Shown in pieces: positions 36,941 to 46,129 of a DNA stretch of 58,642 nucleotides (positions are counted from its first letter, which is position 1; each line of letters begins with the position of its first letter). Under the pieces are notes generated by a model. That model had not been told where the DNA came from, searched no databases, and was given only the letters and a program-made list of their open reading frames with translations. This DNA is from Colwellia ponticola (GTDB lineage Bacteria; Pseudomonadota; Gammaproteobacteria; Enterobacterales; Alteromonadaceae). The position numbers and the translations under genes are program-made. The DNA is taken from positions 1-58,642 of the forward strand of contig NZ_SZVP01000019.1 in NCBI RefSeq assembly GCF_005885605.1, given 5' to 3'.

Positions 36941-38914
36941 TTAAGGCTTACTTAAAGATAAGCTCGCTAAAAACTCTGCTGCTTTATTAATATCTCGACT
37001 GCGCTTCATATCAGGTAAACTTTTTAAGAAGGTTGCGCCATAAGGTTTATTAACTAACCTATCATCACAGATAACTAACACACCACGATCGCTAACATCT
37101 CGAATAAGCCGCCCTACCCCTTGCTTTAACGCTATAACCGCTTGAGGTAATTGAATTTGACTAAAAGGCTCTATACCTTGACGTCTAGCGTCCTCACAAC
37201 GTGCTTGTAATAATGGGTCATCTGGTGAAGCAAAAGGTAATTTATCGATAATAACACAGGTAAGTTTATTACCGCGCACGTCAACCCCTTCCCAAAAACT
37301 TGCTGTAGCGAGTAATACCGCATCATCTTGTTCAACAAATTGCTCAAGTAATTTTTGTTTTGCCATTTTACCTTGTACTAATAATGGATTATCAATACTT
37401 TCAGCCAATATTTCAGCGACTTGATGCATGACTCGATAACTAGTAAAAAGCATAAAGCATGCGCCTTTACTCGCTTCTATTAAAGGCTTGGCCAATTCGG
37501 CAAGTTTTAAGGCACGGTTTTTATCATTGGCTTGCGGCAAATAACGCGGCACAACAAGCCATGATTGCGCCTTATAATTAAAAGGGCTACCAAGCATAAG
37601 CTGCTTCGCACTTTGTAAGCCTAAGTGTTGCGCAAAATGATCAAAGCTATTATCTACCGCCAAGGTTGCTGACGTAAAAATCCAGCCTGCGCCAGACTCT
37701 TTAACCACTGCACTAAACTTATCACTAACCGTTAACGGGGTTTGATGTAATACCACACTACGTGGTGTGGTTTCATACCAGAAACTCATACCATACGCTT
37801 CAACATTTGACATAACATCGTATTGAGCCAGTAGATTTACTGCCCTATCAAAACAGCTATCTATTGCTTCATTTCGTGACACACACAGCTTAATGACTTG
37901 ATATAAAAAATCTAAATCTATTTTTAAGTCGCTAAACTTTTGTTTAAAATGGCTTTGTTTATGCTTTTCGCGCCAGTTACCACGCTCGGGATCGTAATTA
38001 AACAGTAAGCGAAATTCTTGGCAGGTTTTTTGTAGTTTTTCTGCAGCCAAACCTAATTGTTTAACATCGGTTAAGCTACTGCGATGGACTTGTAATACAT
38101 CGGTACATAAATCTACCAACTGCTTACTAGAAAATGTCTGACCAAAGTATTCACTAGCAATATCGCCAATTTGATGAGCTTCATCAAAAATCATTACCTG
38201 CGCTTTAGGAATAAGTTCGCCAAAACCGGTATCTTTTAACGCCATGTCAGCAAAAAACAAATGGTGATTAACAATAATAATATCAGCATCACTAGCTTTT
38301 TGACGTGCTTTAACTAAATAACACGCTTCATAGTCTGGACAATCTCGTGCTAAACAATTATCCAAGGTACTAGTAACAAAAGGAAAAATACTAGAGTCTT
38401 CATTAACATTCACTATCTCACCAATATCACCACTTTGTGTTCCATTAGCCCAAGTTTTTACTTTAACCAAGTCTTGCAACATTTGTGCGTCAAGTTGACC
38501 ACGACTATTTTGATATTGAGCTAAGCGGTAAGTACATAAGTAATTGGCGCGACCTTTTAATAAAGCGATTTGCGCATTGCTCGCTAAGGCTTTTTTTATC
38601 AGTGGAATATCTTTATGAAATAATTGTTCTTGCAGGTTTTTAGTACCGGTTGAAACAACAATTTTTATCGGCTTTTTAGGGTTTAACGATAAAAAAGCAG
38701 GGATCAAATAAGCAAACGTTTTGCCAGTACCTGTGCCCGCTTCAACAATAAGTGAAGATTGCTGGTCAATAGCATGAGCAACGTCAAGTGCCATATCAGT
38801 TTGTGCTTGACGAGGAGAAAAACCGTTAATGGCTTTCGCTAACGCACCTTCTTGCGAAAAGGCTTGGCTAACCTTACTTACTTGAGAAGTTTTACTAATT
38901 TTATTGTTGGTCAT
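36941..38914 (-). CDS. yoaA: DinG/YoaA family iron-sulphur DNA helicase
   Basis: XPD-like superfamily 2 helicase of 657 residues. Walker A is EAGTGTGKTFAYLIPAF at the N-terminus and the DEAH box is IFDEAHQIGD. Four cysteines for a 4Fe-4S cluster lie in NYLCTYRL and CLARDCPDYEAC. The C-terminal motifs ATASFWEGVDVRG and GVGRLIRDVSDRG are intact. The length (636 in E. coli YoaA) and absence of an N-terminal exonuclease favour YoaA over longer DinG forms. YoaA in E. coli acts with the polymerase chi subunit in repair. No LexA box was recognised upstream. Confidence 0.9.
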   Translation of the reverse strand: MTNNKISKTSQVSKVSQAFSQEGALAKAINGFSPRQAQTDMALDVAHAIDQQSSLIVEAGTGTGKTFAYLIPAFLSLNPKKPIKIVVSTGTKNLQEQLFHKDIPLIKKALASNAQIALLKGRANYLCTYRLAQYQNSRGQLDAQMLQDLVKVKTWANGTQSGDIGEIVNVNEDSSIFPFVTSTLDNCLARDCPDYEACYLVKARQKASDADIIIVNHHLFFADMALKDTGFGELIPKAQVMIFDEAHQIGDIASEYFGQTFSSKQLVDLCTDVLQVHRSSLTDVKQLGLAAEKLQKTCQEFRLLFNYDPERGNWREKHKQSHFKQKFSDLKIDLDFLYQVIKLCVSRNEAIDSCFDRAVNLLAQYDVMSNVEAYGMSFWYETTPRSVVLHQTPLTVSDKFSAVVKESGAGWIFTSATLAVDNSFDHFAQHLGLQSAKQLMLGSPFNYKAQSWLVVPRYLPQANDKNRALKLAELAKPLIEASKGACFMLFTSYRVMHQVAEILAESIDNPLLVQGKMAKQKLLEQFVEQDDAVLLATASFWEGVDVRGNKLTCVIIDKLPFASPDDPLLQARCEDARRQGIEPFSQIQLPQAVIALKQGVGRLIRDVSDRGVLVICDDRLVNKPYGATFLKSLPDMKRSRDINKAAEFLASLSLSKP

Positions 38915-38969
38915 GTAAAACCAGAAGACGCAAAGGAGTATTTAGCCAGGCAGTATACTTAACAACAGC

Positions 38970-39428
38970 TTAAGCATAAAGGTCTAAGTGTTTACTATTA
39001 CCTTTATCATTCTCTTTATCGCTACTTTCAATGTTTGTTTTTTCACTATCGATTTTTACTGATTTTTTATCGGTAAAGATATTATCATAAGTCTCATCAA
39101 GCGCTTTGACAGCTTCAACCTTTGGCTGTTTCAGCTTCACATGCTCTGCGGTTTCTTCTTCAATAGCATCTTCTACATCAATAGCGGCTTGGGTCTCAAT
39201 AGGAGCATCAGCATGATTATCGTGCGGTGCATTTTCTGAGGATTGCTTTTCTTGACTGGATTTTTTAGCAAATACCCTACTCGAGTAGTACTCATCATCT
39301 TCAAGGCGTTCATCGTCTTGGCTCAATGCACTCATTGCAGTATTTTTTACCAGCGCCTTAACTTTTAAACTAGTCGGTTTAATAGGTACAGGAACTACAC
39401 GCGTTAACTGAGTCGTAAAAATGTCCAC
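38970..39428 (-). CDS. Acidic, probably disordered protein of unknown function
   Basis: A 152-residue protein with no recognisable domain. It starts MDIFTTQLTRVVPVP, then becomes highly charged (Glu/Asp/Lys) with low complexity and ends NSKHLDLYA. I place the start at GTG 39428 because GGAGGAG lies 7 nt upstream; an in-frame GTG five codons earlier would put this ribosome site inside the gene. It is 56 bp upstream of the helicase on the same strand, so they may be cotranscribed. Coding status is supported by frame and ribosome site only. Confidence 0.6.
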   Translation of the reverse strand: MDIFTTQLTRVVPVPIKPTSLKVKALVKNTAMSALSQDDERLEDDEYYSSRVFAKKSSQEKQSSENAPHDNHADAPIETQAAIDVEDAIEEETAEHVKLKQPKVEAVKALDETYDNIFTDKKSVKIDSEKTNIESSDKENDKGNSKHLDLYA

Positions 39429-39726
39429 CTTTAGCTCCTCCACGTATTAAAATAGTTTATAAGTGCCTTTGACTTCCCCGTACTTTAACGCCTTACTTTA
39501 ACGATTTAAAAAAACGATTAAAAAAATAAAAATAAAAATATTGTTGATATCTTTATTATCGGCTATTTATTAATAATCTTTAGTAAATTAAGTCACTCAC
39601 TTATACGTCATTACTATACTGACACCAGCTAGTGCTTTCCCCACCATGCCTTTTAGCTGGGTTTACTGCTTTATTAAATAAGTTTTGCGTAAGCTTCAGT
39701 GTAAAGCAATGTAGCATTATTATTTT

Positions 39727-41310
39727 TTACTTATCCATACTGATAAATTTATCGTCTGAGTACACTACAATATCATCCCTACCTGTTTCTTTAGCTTGAT
39801 AAAGCGCTTTATCTGCGCCATTAAAAACATCTACGGTGTTGAACACTTTATGGGTAAAGTTTGAAATACCATATGAACAGCTTATCTTTAATGTTTTGTT
39901 CTTTTTTCGTAATTTAAATTTTAAACTACTCAATACTTTACGTATTTTTTTAGTTAGCTCAAACGCCATATCAAGGTCTGTTTCGGGTAAAATAAGAATA
40001 AATTCATCACCGCCAAAGCGCGCGATATAATCAGAAGAACGTAGAGTGTTTTTTAAGGTTTCTACTAAACTTTTCAACACTTGATCACCAATACTGTGAC
40101 CAAAAGTATCATTGATACCTTTAAATCTATCAACATCAATGAGTACTAACGTTAAGGGACGCTTAGTCGTTAACCAGTGCCCCCTTTCTTTATTAATAAC
40201 CTGCACATAACCTTTGCGATTGCCCACTCCGGTGAGCTCATCAATTAAATTAGTCTCTTTGGCTAAATTTAACTGTCCCTCAAGTTTTTCAATGAAGCTA
40301 GTGGCATTGCTAATTTTTTCATCTAGCGTTTGAATAGTTTTAATATTAGCATTATGCGTTTCGTTTTGTGATTTAGCATAATTATTGATAATTTCAGACA
40401 TTAATAAAACACTATGATTGATATGTTTTTGCATACCTTTAATAGTATTTATACGCTTGGCCTTAACTTCCATACTTTCCAATTCCGACACCATAGCAAG
40501 TTGTACTTGATTAGTATGACTTTTGGCCGAGGCCATCAACTTATCAATGATAGCGGTTTCTTTCAAAGCCCTAATTAAGTTGGTATGAATATCATTAAGT
40601 ATTTCTTCAGCCCAACAACGCTCTTGTTGAAGTAATAAAGCTAAATACTCTGCAGTACCTGCTAATAAATCAATAGCTTTAGAAAAAGATCCTTGGTTAT
40701 CGGGAATTTGATGACTAGCCTCGTATAAAAGGTTTCTAATAAAAGTGTCATTGGGGTACATCTGAATTAATTGTCTTGAAATAGTGACGACTTCTTTAAT
40801 TAATCGTTTACTAGTTGAAAACACATCTCCAGTCACCAACTCAGTGTCTTCAGTCGCGATATATTTAATAGAAGCAACTACCTTGGAGCCTTCTTTTGAT
40901 TCTTTTAGCTGACTTAATTCATCAGCTAAATATACTAACGCTTTACCCGCTGCAATCATCAACGTATGAGTAGATTGTTCTAAGTTAATTTTAGCTAATA
41001 TAGCAGTGAGTTTTTCTTTTTGGATGGGTAAAATATTTTTGTTAGCACTTTGACTTATTAATAATTTAAACGCTGCTATATCTCTTTCCAGATCTTCACG
41101 CTCTAATTCATTAATGCTTTGCTGCATTTTAGTATATTGCTCTACAAGCGAAGCAAAAGTATAAATAGCATCATTAGCGTGTAAGGTATCGGCAATACTC
41201 TGCACTTGACCGCCTAAAGGGCCAGAGCTTGGCAAGCTATTAACAAAATGGCCTAATGCGCGCTTAAGCTCATTGTTAGCTTTATTGAGTGAATTTAACT
41301 CTTGATTCAT
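39727..41310 (-). CDS. Diguanylate cyclase (GGDEF) with long helical N-terminus
   Basis: A 527-residue cytosolic protein. The first ~340 residues are helical, with coiled-coil-like stretches and no membrane segments or known sensor domain. The C-terminal third is a GGDEF domain: LIDELTGVGNRKGYVQVI, the metal Asp in VLIDVDRFKGIND, the active-site RFGGDEFILILPETD, and an RSSD inhibitory site five residues before GGDEF. It should make c-di-GMP and be product-inhibited. The start is ATG 41310 after AGGAAGAG. It is flanked by long AT-rich gaps. Confidence 0.92.
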   Translation of the reverse strand: MNQELNSLNKANNELKRALGHFVNSLPSSGPLGGQVQSIADTLHANDAIYTFASLVEQYTKMQQSINELEREDLERDIAAFKLLISQSANKNILPIQKEKLTAILAKINLEQSTHTLMIAAGKALVYLADELSQLKESKEGSKVVASIKYIATEDTELVTGDVFSTSKRLIKEVVTISRQLIQMYPNDTFIRNLLYEASHQIPDNQGSFSKAIDLLAGTAEYLALLLQQERCWAEEILNDIHTNLIRALKETAIIDKLMASAKSHTNQVQLAMVSELESMEVKAKRINTIKGMQKHINHSVLLMSEIINNYAKSQNETHNANIKTIQTLDEKISNATSFIEKLEGQLNLAKETNLIDELTGVGNRKGYVQVINKERGHWLTTKRPLTLVLIDVDRFKGINDTFGHSIGDQVLKSLVETLKNTLRSSDYIARFGGDEFILILPETDLDMAFELTKKIRKVLSSLKFKLRKKNKTLKISCSYGISNFTHKVFNTVDVFNGADKALYQAKETGRDDIVVYSDDKFISMDK

Positions 41311-41544
41311 TTCTCTTCCTCATCCTAGAGGTCAGCCACATAAAGTTAGCATAAACAGGCGTCAGTGCTCGATAATATAGAGAACATAGCATCTATTTTT
41401 CAATAGTAGCTGCTTTAGTCGGTAATGTTTACTCTTTCCATTGAAAAGTATACAACAACAGTGGAAAAATTCATCAAGAAATAACCTAGTTAGCATGTTA
41501 AAAATCTATAACTACACTAGTTAATTTTTGTCCTTACTTGATTG

Positions 41545-41575
41545 ACCGCAACTTTCTTTCATAGAGCGTTGCGGT
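41545..41575. terminator. Hairpin in the doxX-GGDEF gap
   Basis: ACCGCAAC (41545-41552) pairs with GTTGCGGT (41568-41575). It lies 62 bp past the doxX stop (leftward) and has no T run, so termination is uncertain. Nothing else is recognised in 41311-41637. Confidence 0.35.
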
Positions 41576-41637
41576 GTTATACGGTCAACTCATTGGCTGA
41601 CTTTAATATGAATAGAAATGCTAATATAAGGTTGCAC

Positions 41638-42096
41638 CTATTTTTCAGCTAACGTGATTTTTTGGGCAAATAAACCATCAACGCTCAAGCTACCTGCCCC
41701 TTGTAAAGTGATGGCAACAAGTGCAAGAAAAAGTGTTAGTACGTATTCATAACCGTTATTCGACATAAACAAACCGTTACCAATATGCACGGTAAAAATT
41801 GCCACTAACATGGTAACCGCAGCGACTGCTGCTGCTGGGCGAGTCAGCACGCCTATGGCTATTGCTAAGCCGCCAAAAAATTCAGCACTGCCGGCTAAAA
41901 GTGCCATCAAGAAACCCGGTACAATACCAATGCTCTCCATCCATTGTCCCGTAGCCTCTAATCCATAACCACCAAACCAAGCAAACAATTTTTGTCCGCC
42001 GTGTGCAGCCAAAATTAACCCAATAGGTACGCGCAGTATAAGACCCGCAAGTCCGGCATTAGAGGTGAATAATATGTTAGTAAGTGAAGTTTTCAT
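41638..42096 (-). CDS. DoxX family membrane protein
   Basis: A 152-residue integral membrane protein with four hydrophobic helices. The opening LAGLILRVPIGLILAAHGGQKLFAWFGG (shown here in part as LRVPIGLILAAHGGQKLFAW) and FLMALLAGSAEFFGGLAIAI are DoxX-type. Members occur with redox and thiol-stress genes, but a reaction is not established. Its promoter region shares a 50-bp element with the dioxygenase at 43415, and the LysR gene lies between the two, so all three form one regulated unit. Confidence 0.85.
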   Translation of the reverse strand: MKTSLTNILFTSNAGLAGLILRVPIGLILAAHGGQKLFAWFGGYGLEATGQWMESIGIVPGFLMALLAGSAEFFGGLAIAIGVLTRPAAAVAAVTMLVAIFTVHIGNGLFMSNNGYEYVLTLFLALVAITLQGAGSLSVDGLFAQKITLAEK

Positions 42097-42151
42097 AATT
42101 GAGTCCTGTAGATAGCTTGGGGGTTATCTTGTCCCCGTTCGATGAGATGGA

Positions 42152-42201
42152 CACACTTTACTATCAACATAAACAAAGAGTAATCTGGTATTTATTGAAT
42201 A
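42152..42201 (-). promoter_or_regulatory. Shared promoter element, doxX copy
   Basis: Read on the minus strand, this 50-bp block matches 43284-43333 (plus) in 40 of 50 positions without gaps. Invariant blocks are TATTCAATA, ATTACTCTTT and TTGATAGTAAAGTGTG. It ends 55 bp before the doxX start. Confidence 0.75.
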
Positions 42202-42261
42202 ATTAACAACGTTTTATTTATAATTTATTTAAGGGACGTGGTAACCCCCCTCACTTGATAC

Positions 42262-43194
42262 TCAATAAGATCGTGCCGTTTGATTAAGCAATGACTGGTC
42301 CCACGTCGGTGGTGATCCGTAATAGTTTTCAATGAAATCAATAAAACACCTGACTTTACTGGGCAGTAATTTCCGATGGGCATAAACGGCATATAACCCA
42401 AGCGGCTTTAACTCAAAGTCAGCTAATACTTGTGTTAATTGACCACTACTAATGGCGTTACTGGCAATAAACGTTGGTTGTAGTGCTAACCCGGCTCCTG
42501 CTATTGCCGCTTCCACTAAAATATCACCATTATTGCTGTCAAAACCGCCACGGGTATCAATATTTTTAGCATTTAGCCATTGATAAATATTATCTTTACT
42601 ATCTATTTCAGAGTAATTGTAATGTAAGTAACGGTGGTTTTTCAGATCTTCAGGTTGCTTAGGTGTACCATGCTTTTTGAGGTATTCAGGTGAAGCGCAT
42701 AAAATGACGCGAATAGGAGCGATGTATTTGGCAATCAGTGATGAGTCTTTAAGATTGCCAATGCGCAGTGCAATATCAAACCCTTCATCAACAATGTCTA
42801 TTTTCCGGTCGTTAAGCTGTAACTCTATATTAACTAAGGGATATTGCAATTGAAAGTCAGTGATCAACTTAGCCATATGTTTTAATGCAAAGGAGACAGG
42901 GGCACTTATTCTTAAGGTGCCTTTAGGATTTTGTTGTAAGCCACCTAGCTGCGAGTCCATTTCATCAATACTTAATAATATTTGCTGCGCATGCTGAACG
43001 TAGTGAGTACCTGCTTCTGTAAGGCTCACCTTACGAGTGGTTCTATTTAGTAAGCGTATACCAAGCTGATCTTCTAACTTAGCCACATATTTGCTTACCA
43101 GTTGTGGTGATAGCTGCATACTGGTGGCAGCATTACTAAAGCTACCTTCGGCTACTACCGCTACAAAAGCACGCATTGCCTCAATTCTATCCAT
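42262..43194 (-). CDS. LysR family transcriptional regulator
   Basis: A 310-residue regulator. The N-terminal helix-turn-helix (1-60) contains FVAVVAEGSFSNAATSMQLS and LEDQLGIRLLNRTTRKVSL. The C-terminal part (90-300) is a periplasmic-binding-like inducer domain. It lies between doxX and the dioxygenase gene, both of which have the same upstream element. It is therefore the likely activator or repressor of both. A 28-bp perfect palindrome 41 bp before its own start suggests autoregulation. Confidence 0.92.
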   Translation of the reverse strand: MDRIEAMRAFVAVVAEGSFSNAATSMQLSPQLVSKYVAKLEDQLGIRLLNRTTRKVSLTEAGTHYVQHAQQILLSIDEMDSQLGGLQQNPKGTLRISAPVSFALKHMAKLITDFQLQYPLVNIELQLNDRKIDIVDEGFDIALRIGNLKDSSLIAKYIAPIRVILCASPEYLKKHGTPKQPEDLKNHRYLHYNYSEIDSKDNIYQWLNAKNIDTRGGFDSNNGDILVEAAIAGAGLALQPTFIASNAISSGQLTQVLADFELKPLGLYAVYAHRKLLPSKVRCFIDFIENYYGSPPTWDQSLLNQTARSY

Positions 43195-43234
43195 TTTTTG
43201 TCTCGCTCATTTGCACTCTTGTTAAATTAGCTGC

Positions 43235-43262
43235 GTTAAATGGATACTAGTATCCATTTAAC
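43235..43262. promoter_or_regulatory. 28-bp perfect palindrome before lysR
   Basis: A perfect inverted repeat with no spacer; its centre is TGGATACTAGTATCCA (43241-43256) and the arms extend as GTTAAA and TTTAAC. It lies between lysR and the dioxygenase gene. It is a probable operator for a dimeric regulator. Confidence 0.65.
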
Positions 43263-43283
43263 TATCAACATAATGTTGTTAGT

Positions 43284-43333
43284 TATTCAATATTATCCAT
43301 ATTACTCTTTTATTCCATTGATAGTAAAGTGTG
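43284..43333 (+). promoter_or_regulatory. Shared promoter element, dioxygenase copy
   Basis: Plus-strand partner of 42152-42201 (40 of 50 identical, ungapped). It ends 81 bp before the dioxygenase start. The conservation of both spacing and the TTGATAGTAAAGTGTG block suggests promoter plus activator site. Confidence 0.75.
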
Positions 43334-43414
43334 CTTCTTAAATGAAGCCTTATAGACAGTATTGCTTAATTAATGGCATACATTAACAGTAAGTAACTGC
43401 TTAGGAGTGATGAC

Positions 43415-44287
43415 GTGACCAAGCCAACGCCTAATAAAGTGCCAAATCAAATGCCGAACCAAAGATCTGGTGACTCATTTAACACCACAGTAACGCAGCC
43501 GCTATTTTTTATACCTCACGGTGCCGGTCCTTGTTTTTTTATGGACTGGCAACCGAGCAATATGTGGCACAAGATGGCTGACTTTTTAAGAAGTATCCCG
43601 GGGCGCTTACCACAGTCACCAAAAGCTATTTTGCTTATCAGTGCCCATTGGCAAGCTTCTGAGTTTCGCCTAACGGCGAGTAAACAGCCTGAGCTTATTT
43701 ATGATTATTACGGATTCCCAGAGCATACTTACCAACTTACTTATCAAGCAGTCGGTGCGCCTAGCTTAGCTAAACGAATTAGTAACCTACTGACAGACGC
43801 TGGGTTGAACAATGAACTTGATACTAGCAGAGGTTTTGATCATGGCGTATTCGTGCCGTTAAAACTTATGTTTCCTGACGCTGATATTCCCGTGCTGCAA
43901 TTGTCATTGCGTAATGATCTCGACCCTGCAGCACATTTGCAAGCAGGTAAAGCAATTGCCGCATTACGTAACGAAGGGGTATTAATGATCGGGAGCGGTA
44001 TGTCCTTTCATAATATGCGCGGCTACGGTGATGACAATTTTACCGCACCGTCAGAAGTCTTTGATCAATGGCTAAGTAACACGGTTAGCGCTACTGCCGA
44101 CGAAAGAAACGCAGGTCTTAGTAATTGGTCACAAGCTCCAGCAGCGCTTAAATCGCATCAGTTAGGAGAAGAGGAACACCTCATACCACTCATGGTTGTG
44201 GCAGGCGCTGCAGGTAATGATCAAGGTACTAAAGTTTATTCTCAGCAAGTGCTTAAAACGCAAATATCAGCCTTTCAGTTTGGTTAA
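43415..44287 (+). CDS. Class III extradiol dioxygenase (LigB/DODA type)
   Basis: A 290-residue enzyme of the non-haem iron, LigB-like extradiol dioxygenase family, similar in outline to YgiD/4,5-DOPA dioxygenases. Metal-site and catalytic histidines are in FFIPHGAGPCFF, LLISAHWQASEF, FDHGVFVPLKLMFPDADIPV and GEEEHLIPLMV. The substrate (a catechol or related aromatic) is not evident. The start is GTG 43415, preceded by TTAGGAG; an out-of-frame ATG lies 5 nt before it. The first 20 residues are polar and poorly conserved-looking. It is controlled with doxX by the intervening LysR protein. Confidence 0.87.
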   Translation: MTKPTPNKVPNQMPNQRSGDSFNTTVTQPLFFIPHGAGPCFFMDWQPSNMWHKMADFLRSIPGRLPQSPKAILLISAHWQASEFRLTASKQPELIYDYYGFPEHTYQLTYQAVGAPSLAKRISNLLTDAGLNNELDTSRGFDHGVFVPLKLMFPDADIPVLQLSLRNDLDPAAHLQAGKAIAALRNEGVLMIGSGMSFHNMRGYGDDNFTAPSEVFDQWLSNTVSATADERNAGLSNWSQAPAALKSHQLGEEEHLIPLMVVAGAAGNDQGTKVYSQQVLKTQISAFQFG

Positions 44288-44387
44288 TAAGACCTTAAAG
44301 TTTTGTCGCGTAAGCTACTGAGGAGTTCAACCAGAACACTAGCTTTTTAGGTGCAGCATTGCCTGTTGTAGTGGCATTATTGAGAGT

Positions 44388-44537
44388 ATGGTCACTAAGC
44401 CTTTCAGCACTATGCGTGAATTGCGTCGTTATGTTCAAGATGAAACAAAAGTATCCCGTGAGCACCTTTATGGTAGTTATTGCAAGCAGGGGATATCAAA
44501 AGATGGCCATAAGGCCATTAAACTGCAAGGTGCTTAA
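44388..44537 (+). CDS. Short frame of uncertain status, 49 aa
   Basis: ATG 44388 to TAA 44537. The product starts MVTKPFSTMRELRRYVQDE and is polar and basic, with no membrane segment. It could be a small protein or the remnant of a longer gene, since the frame is open a little further upstream. No clear ribosome site. I do not recognise it. The rest of the 314-bp gap between the dioxygenase and azoR holds nothing I can name. Confidence 0.25.
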   Translation: MVTKPFSTMRELRRYVQDETKVSREHLYGSYCKQGISKDGHKAIKLQGA

Positions 44538-44601
44538 GAAAATAGTTAATAAAATATGGCGAGACATTTTTCTCGGTGACAATAATTAGGAATAACAAAT
44601 A

Positions 44602-45195
44602 ATGAATATTTTACATATTAACAGTAGCACTAGAATCGAGGAGTCAAACACTCGCACAATTGGCAAGTTTTTAACTGACTCTTTAGCTGGCGATGTTGTC
44701 CATAGAGACTTAGCGTTTAACCCATTACCACCAATTAGCGCCGAAGAGTTAGTTGCTGTGCATGGCTCAAAGGCAAGCGACGACGATGCTATTACGGCAC
44801 AGCTTAAGCTTTCAAATACTTTGATTGCCGAGTTACAGCAGGCTGATGTGCTAGTTATTGGCGCGCCTATGTATAATTTTGGTGTGCCAGCAACCTTAAA
44901 GCAATGGATTGATGCCGTTTGCCGAGCAGGTGTGAGTTTTCAGTATACCAATGAGGGCCCAGTAGGCTTATTAGACATTAAAACAGCCTTTATTATCACT
45001 GGCACAGGTGGTACGCCTATTGGTAGCAATATAGATTTTACTAGCGACTACCTTGAGCATATTTGTCGTTTTATTGGCGTCAAAGAGATTGTACATATAG
45101 AAGCGAGTGGCTCTAAAGGCTCTCCTGCTACGTTATTAGCATCGGCTAAGCAAAAAATTGCCGCAGTATTAGATAACGCAGAGCTGTTTAGCTAA
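44602..45195 (+). CDS. azoR: FMN-dependent NADH:quinone reductase/azoreductase
   Basis: Flavodoxin-fold oxidoreductase of 197 residues (201 in E. coli AzoR). The FMN phosphate loop is ILHINSSTRIEESNTRTIG, then VLVIGAPMYNFGVPATLKQW and the isoalloxazine contact ITGTGGTPIG. It reduces quinones and azo compounds by two electrons, protecting against electrophilic quinones. It fits functionally with the upstream dioxygenase and DoxX cluster. TAGGAATAAC is its ribosome site. Confidence 0.93.
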   Translation: MNILHINSSTRIEESNTRTIGKFLTDSLAGDVVHRDLAFNPLPPISAEELVAVHGSKASDDDAITAQLKLSNTLIAELQQADVLVIGAPMYNFGVPATLKQWIDAVCRAGVSFQYTNEGPVGLLDIKTAFIITGTGGTPIGSNIDFTSDYLEHICRFIGVKEIVHIEASGSKGSPATLLASAKQKIAAVLDNAELFS

Positions 45196-45208
45196 GCAAA
45201 GCAAAAAG

Positions 45209-45275
45209 ATGTACAGACAGCCATGCCTGTACATTAAACAACCAAATATACATACCACAGCTTTTCAGCTGTGGT
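45209..45275 (+). terminator. Two hairpins after azoR
   Basis: ATGTACAG/CTGTACAT (45209-45234) and TACCACAGC/GCTGTGGTA (45253-45275, loop TTTTCA). Neither has a good T run, but they are the only candidates for ending azoR. The remainder of the 316-bp gap up to 45511 shows no gene. Confidence 0.4.
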
Positions 45276-45511
45276 AATCATTTAGCAGAGTAAGCCGTTA
45301 ACTCCCCCTCCTTATTGAGATGCCTTGTCGACTCAGTTCAATACTCATGACTTAAACGCGGCTGTTTGTTTAAGTGCTCTTTAAAGCAAGTTTACTTTAT
45401 CTGACTTAATTGGGTTATTTATACAGGGAAACGTAGAGCTTATTCTATACTCTATACGTTTAATACGATTTGAGTTGTGTATTAGCTAAACTAACTTGAG
45501 GAGAAGAGATC

Positions 45512-45961
45512 ATGAAAATAATCAATCTATGTTTACTAACACTATTAATGAGTCTACAAGTTGTTGCGAAAGATCGATTAGAAATGTTTGAAGATTATGA
45601 ATTAAGTAAAGAAGTACTCTCTGTTACTACCGTAAAAGTAGATCCCAACATGGAAGATGTTTATTTAGCTGGTTTAACAAAGAGCTGGATAAAAGCAGTA
45701 AAAATTCAAAAGGAATTGGGCTACATAAAAGACTGGAATATATGGGCAAGTGAATTACCACAAAGCGGGGATTTTAATTTGGTGTTAACGGTCACCTTTA
45801 CTAGCGCGGAAGATTTAGAGCCTAATAAAGCTAAATATGATAATTTTATGAAAAAATGGGGGAAAGAAAATCAAAAAATTTCTGAAGAAACATCAGCTAA
45901 GTACCCTGAAGTAAGGGAGTTAACAGGTGAATATAGATTAAGAAAAGTAATTTTCAAGTAA
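45512..45961 (+). CDS. Uncharacterised periplasmic protein
   Basis: A 149-residue protein with a signal peptide (MKIINLCLLTLLMSLQVVAK, cleavage after VVA). The mature part is small, alpha/beta and lysine-rich, with the segment TTVKVDPNMEDVYLAGL and then YIKDWNIWASELPQSGDFNL. The strand pattern is reminiscent of a ferredoxin-like or stress-response ABM-type fold, but I cannot name a family. GAGGAGAAGAG is a strong ribosome site. It stands alone between azoR and the EAL gene. Confidence 0.65.
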   Translation: MKIINLCLLTLLMSLQVVAKDRLEMFEDYELSKEVLSVTTVKVDPNMEDVYLAGLTKSWIKAVKIQKELGYIKDWNIWASELPQSGDFNLVLTVTFTSAEDLEPNKAKYDNFMKKWGKENQKISEETSAKYPEVRELTGEYRLRKVIFK

Positions 45962-46129
45962 AAAATTTAACTTTGCTATAACTCATTTTTTATATCAAGC
46001 GGTATATAAAACGCTGTTTGGTTATAGCAATTTGAAGTGCTTTTAGTGCGATTAACCTCTCAAAATTACATTAATTAAATGATTTACTTTATTGTTAAGC
46101 CATAAATGTAAAAAAGACAACTCCCCTTG

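Noticed and set aside
36941..38914. The helicase as a defence gene (DinG-like) forming an island
   Set aside because: It lies among housekeeping genes with a conserved YoaA architecture, so a repair role is the simpler reading.
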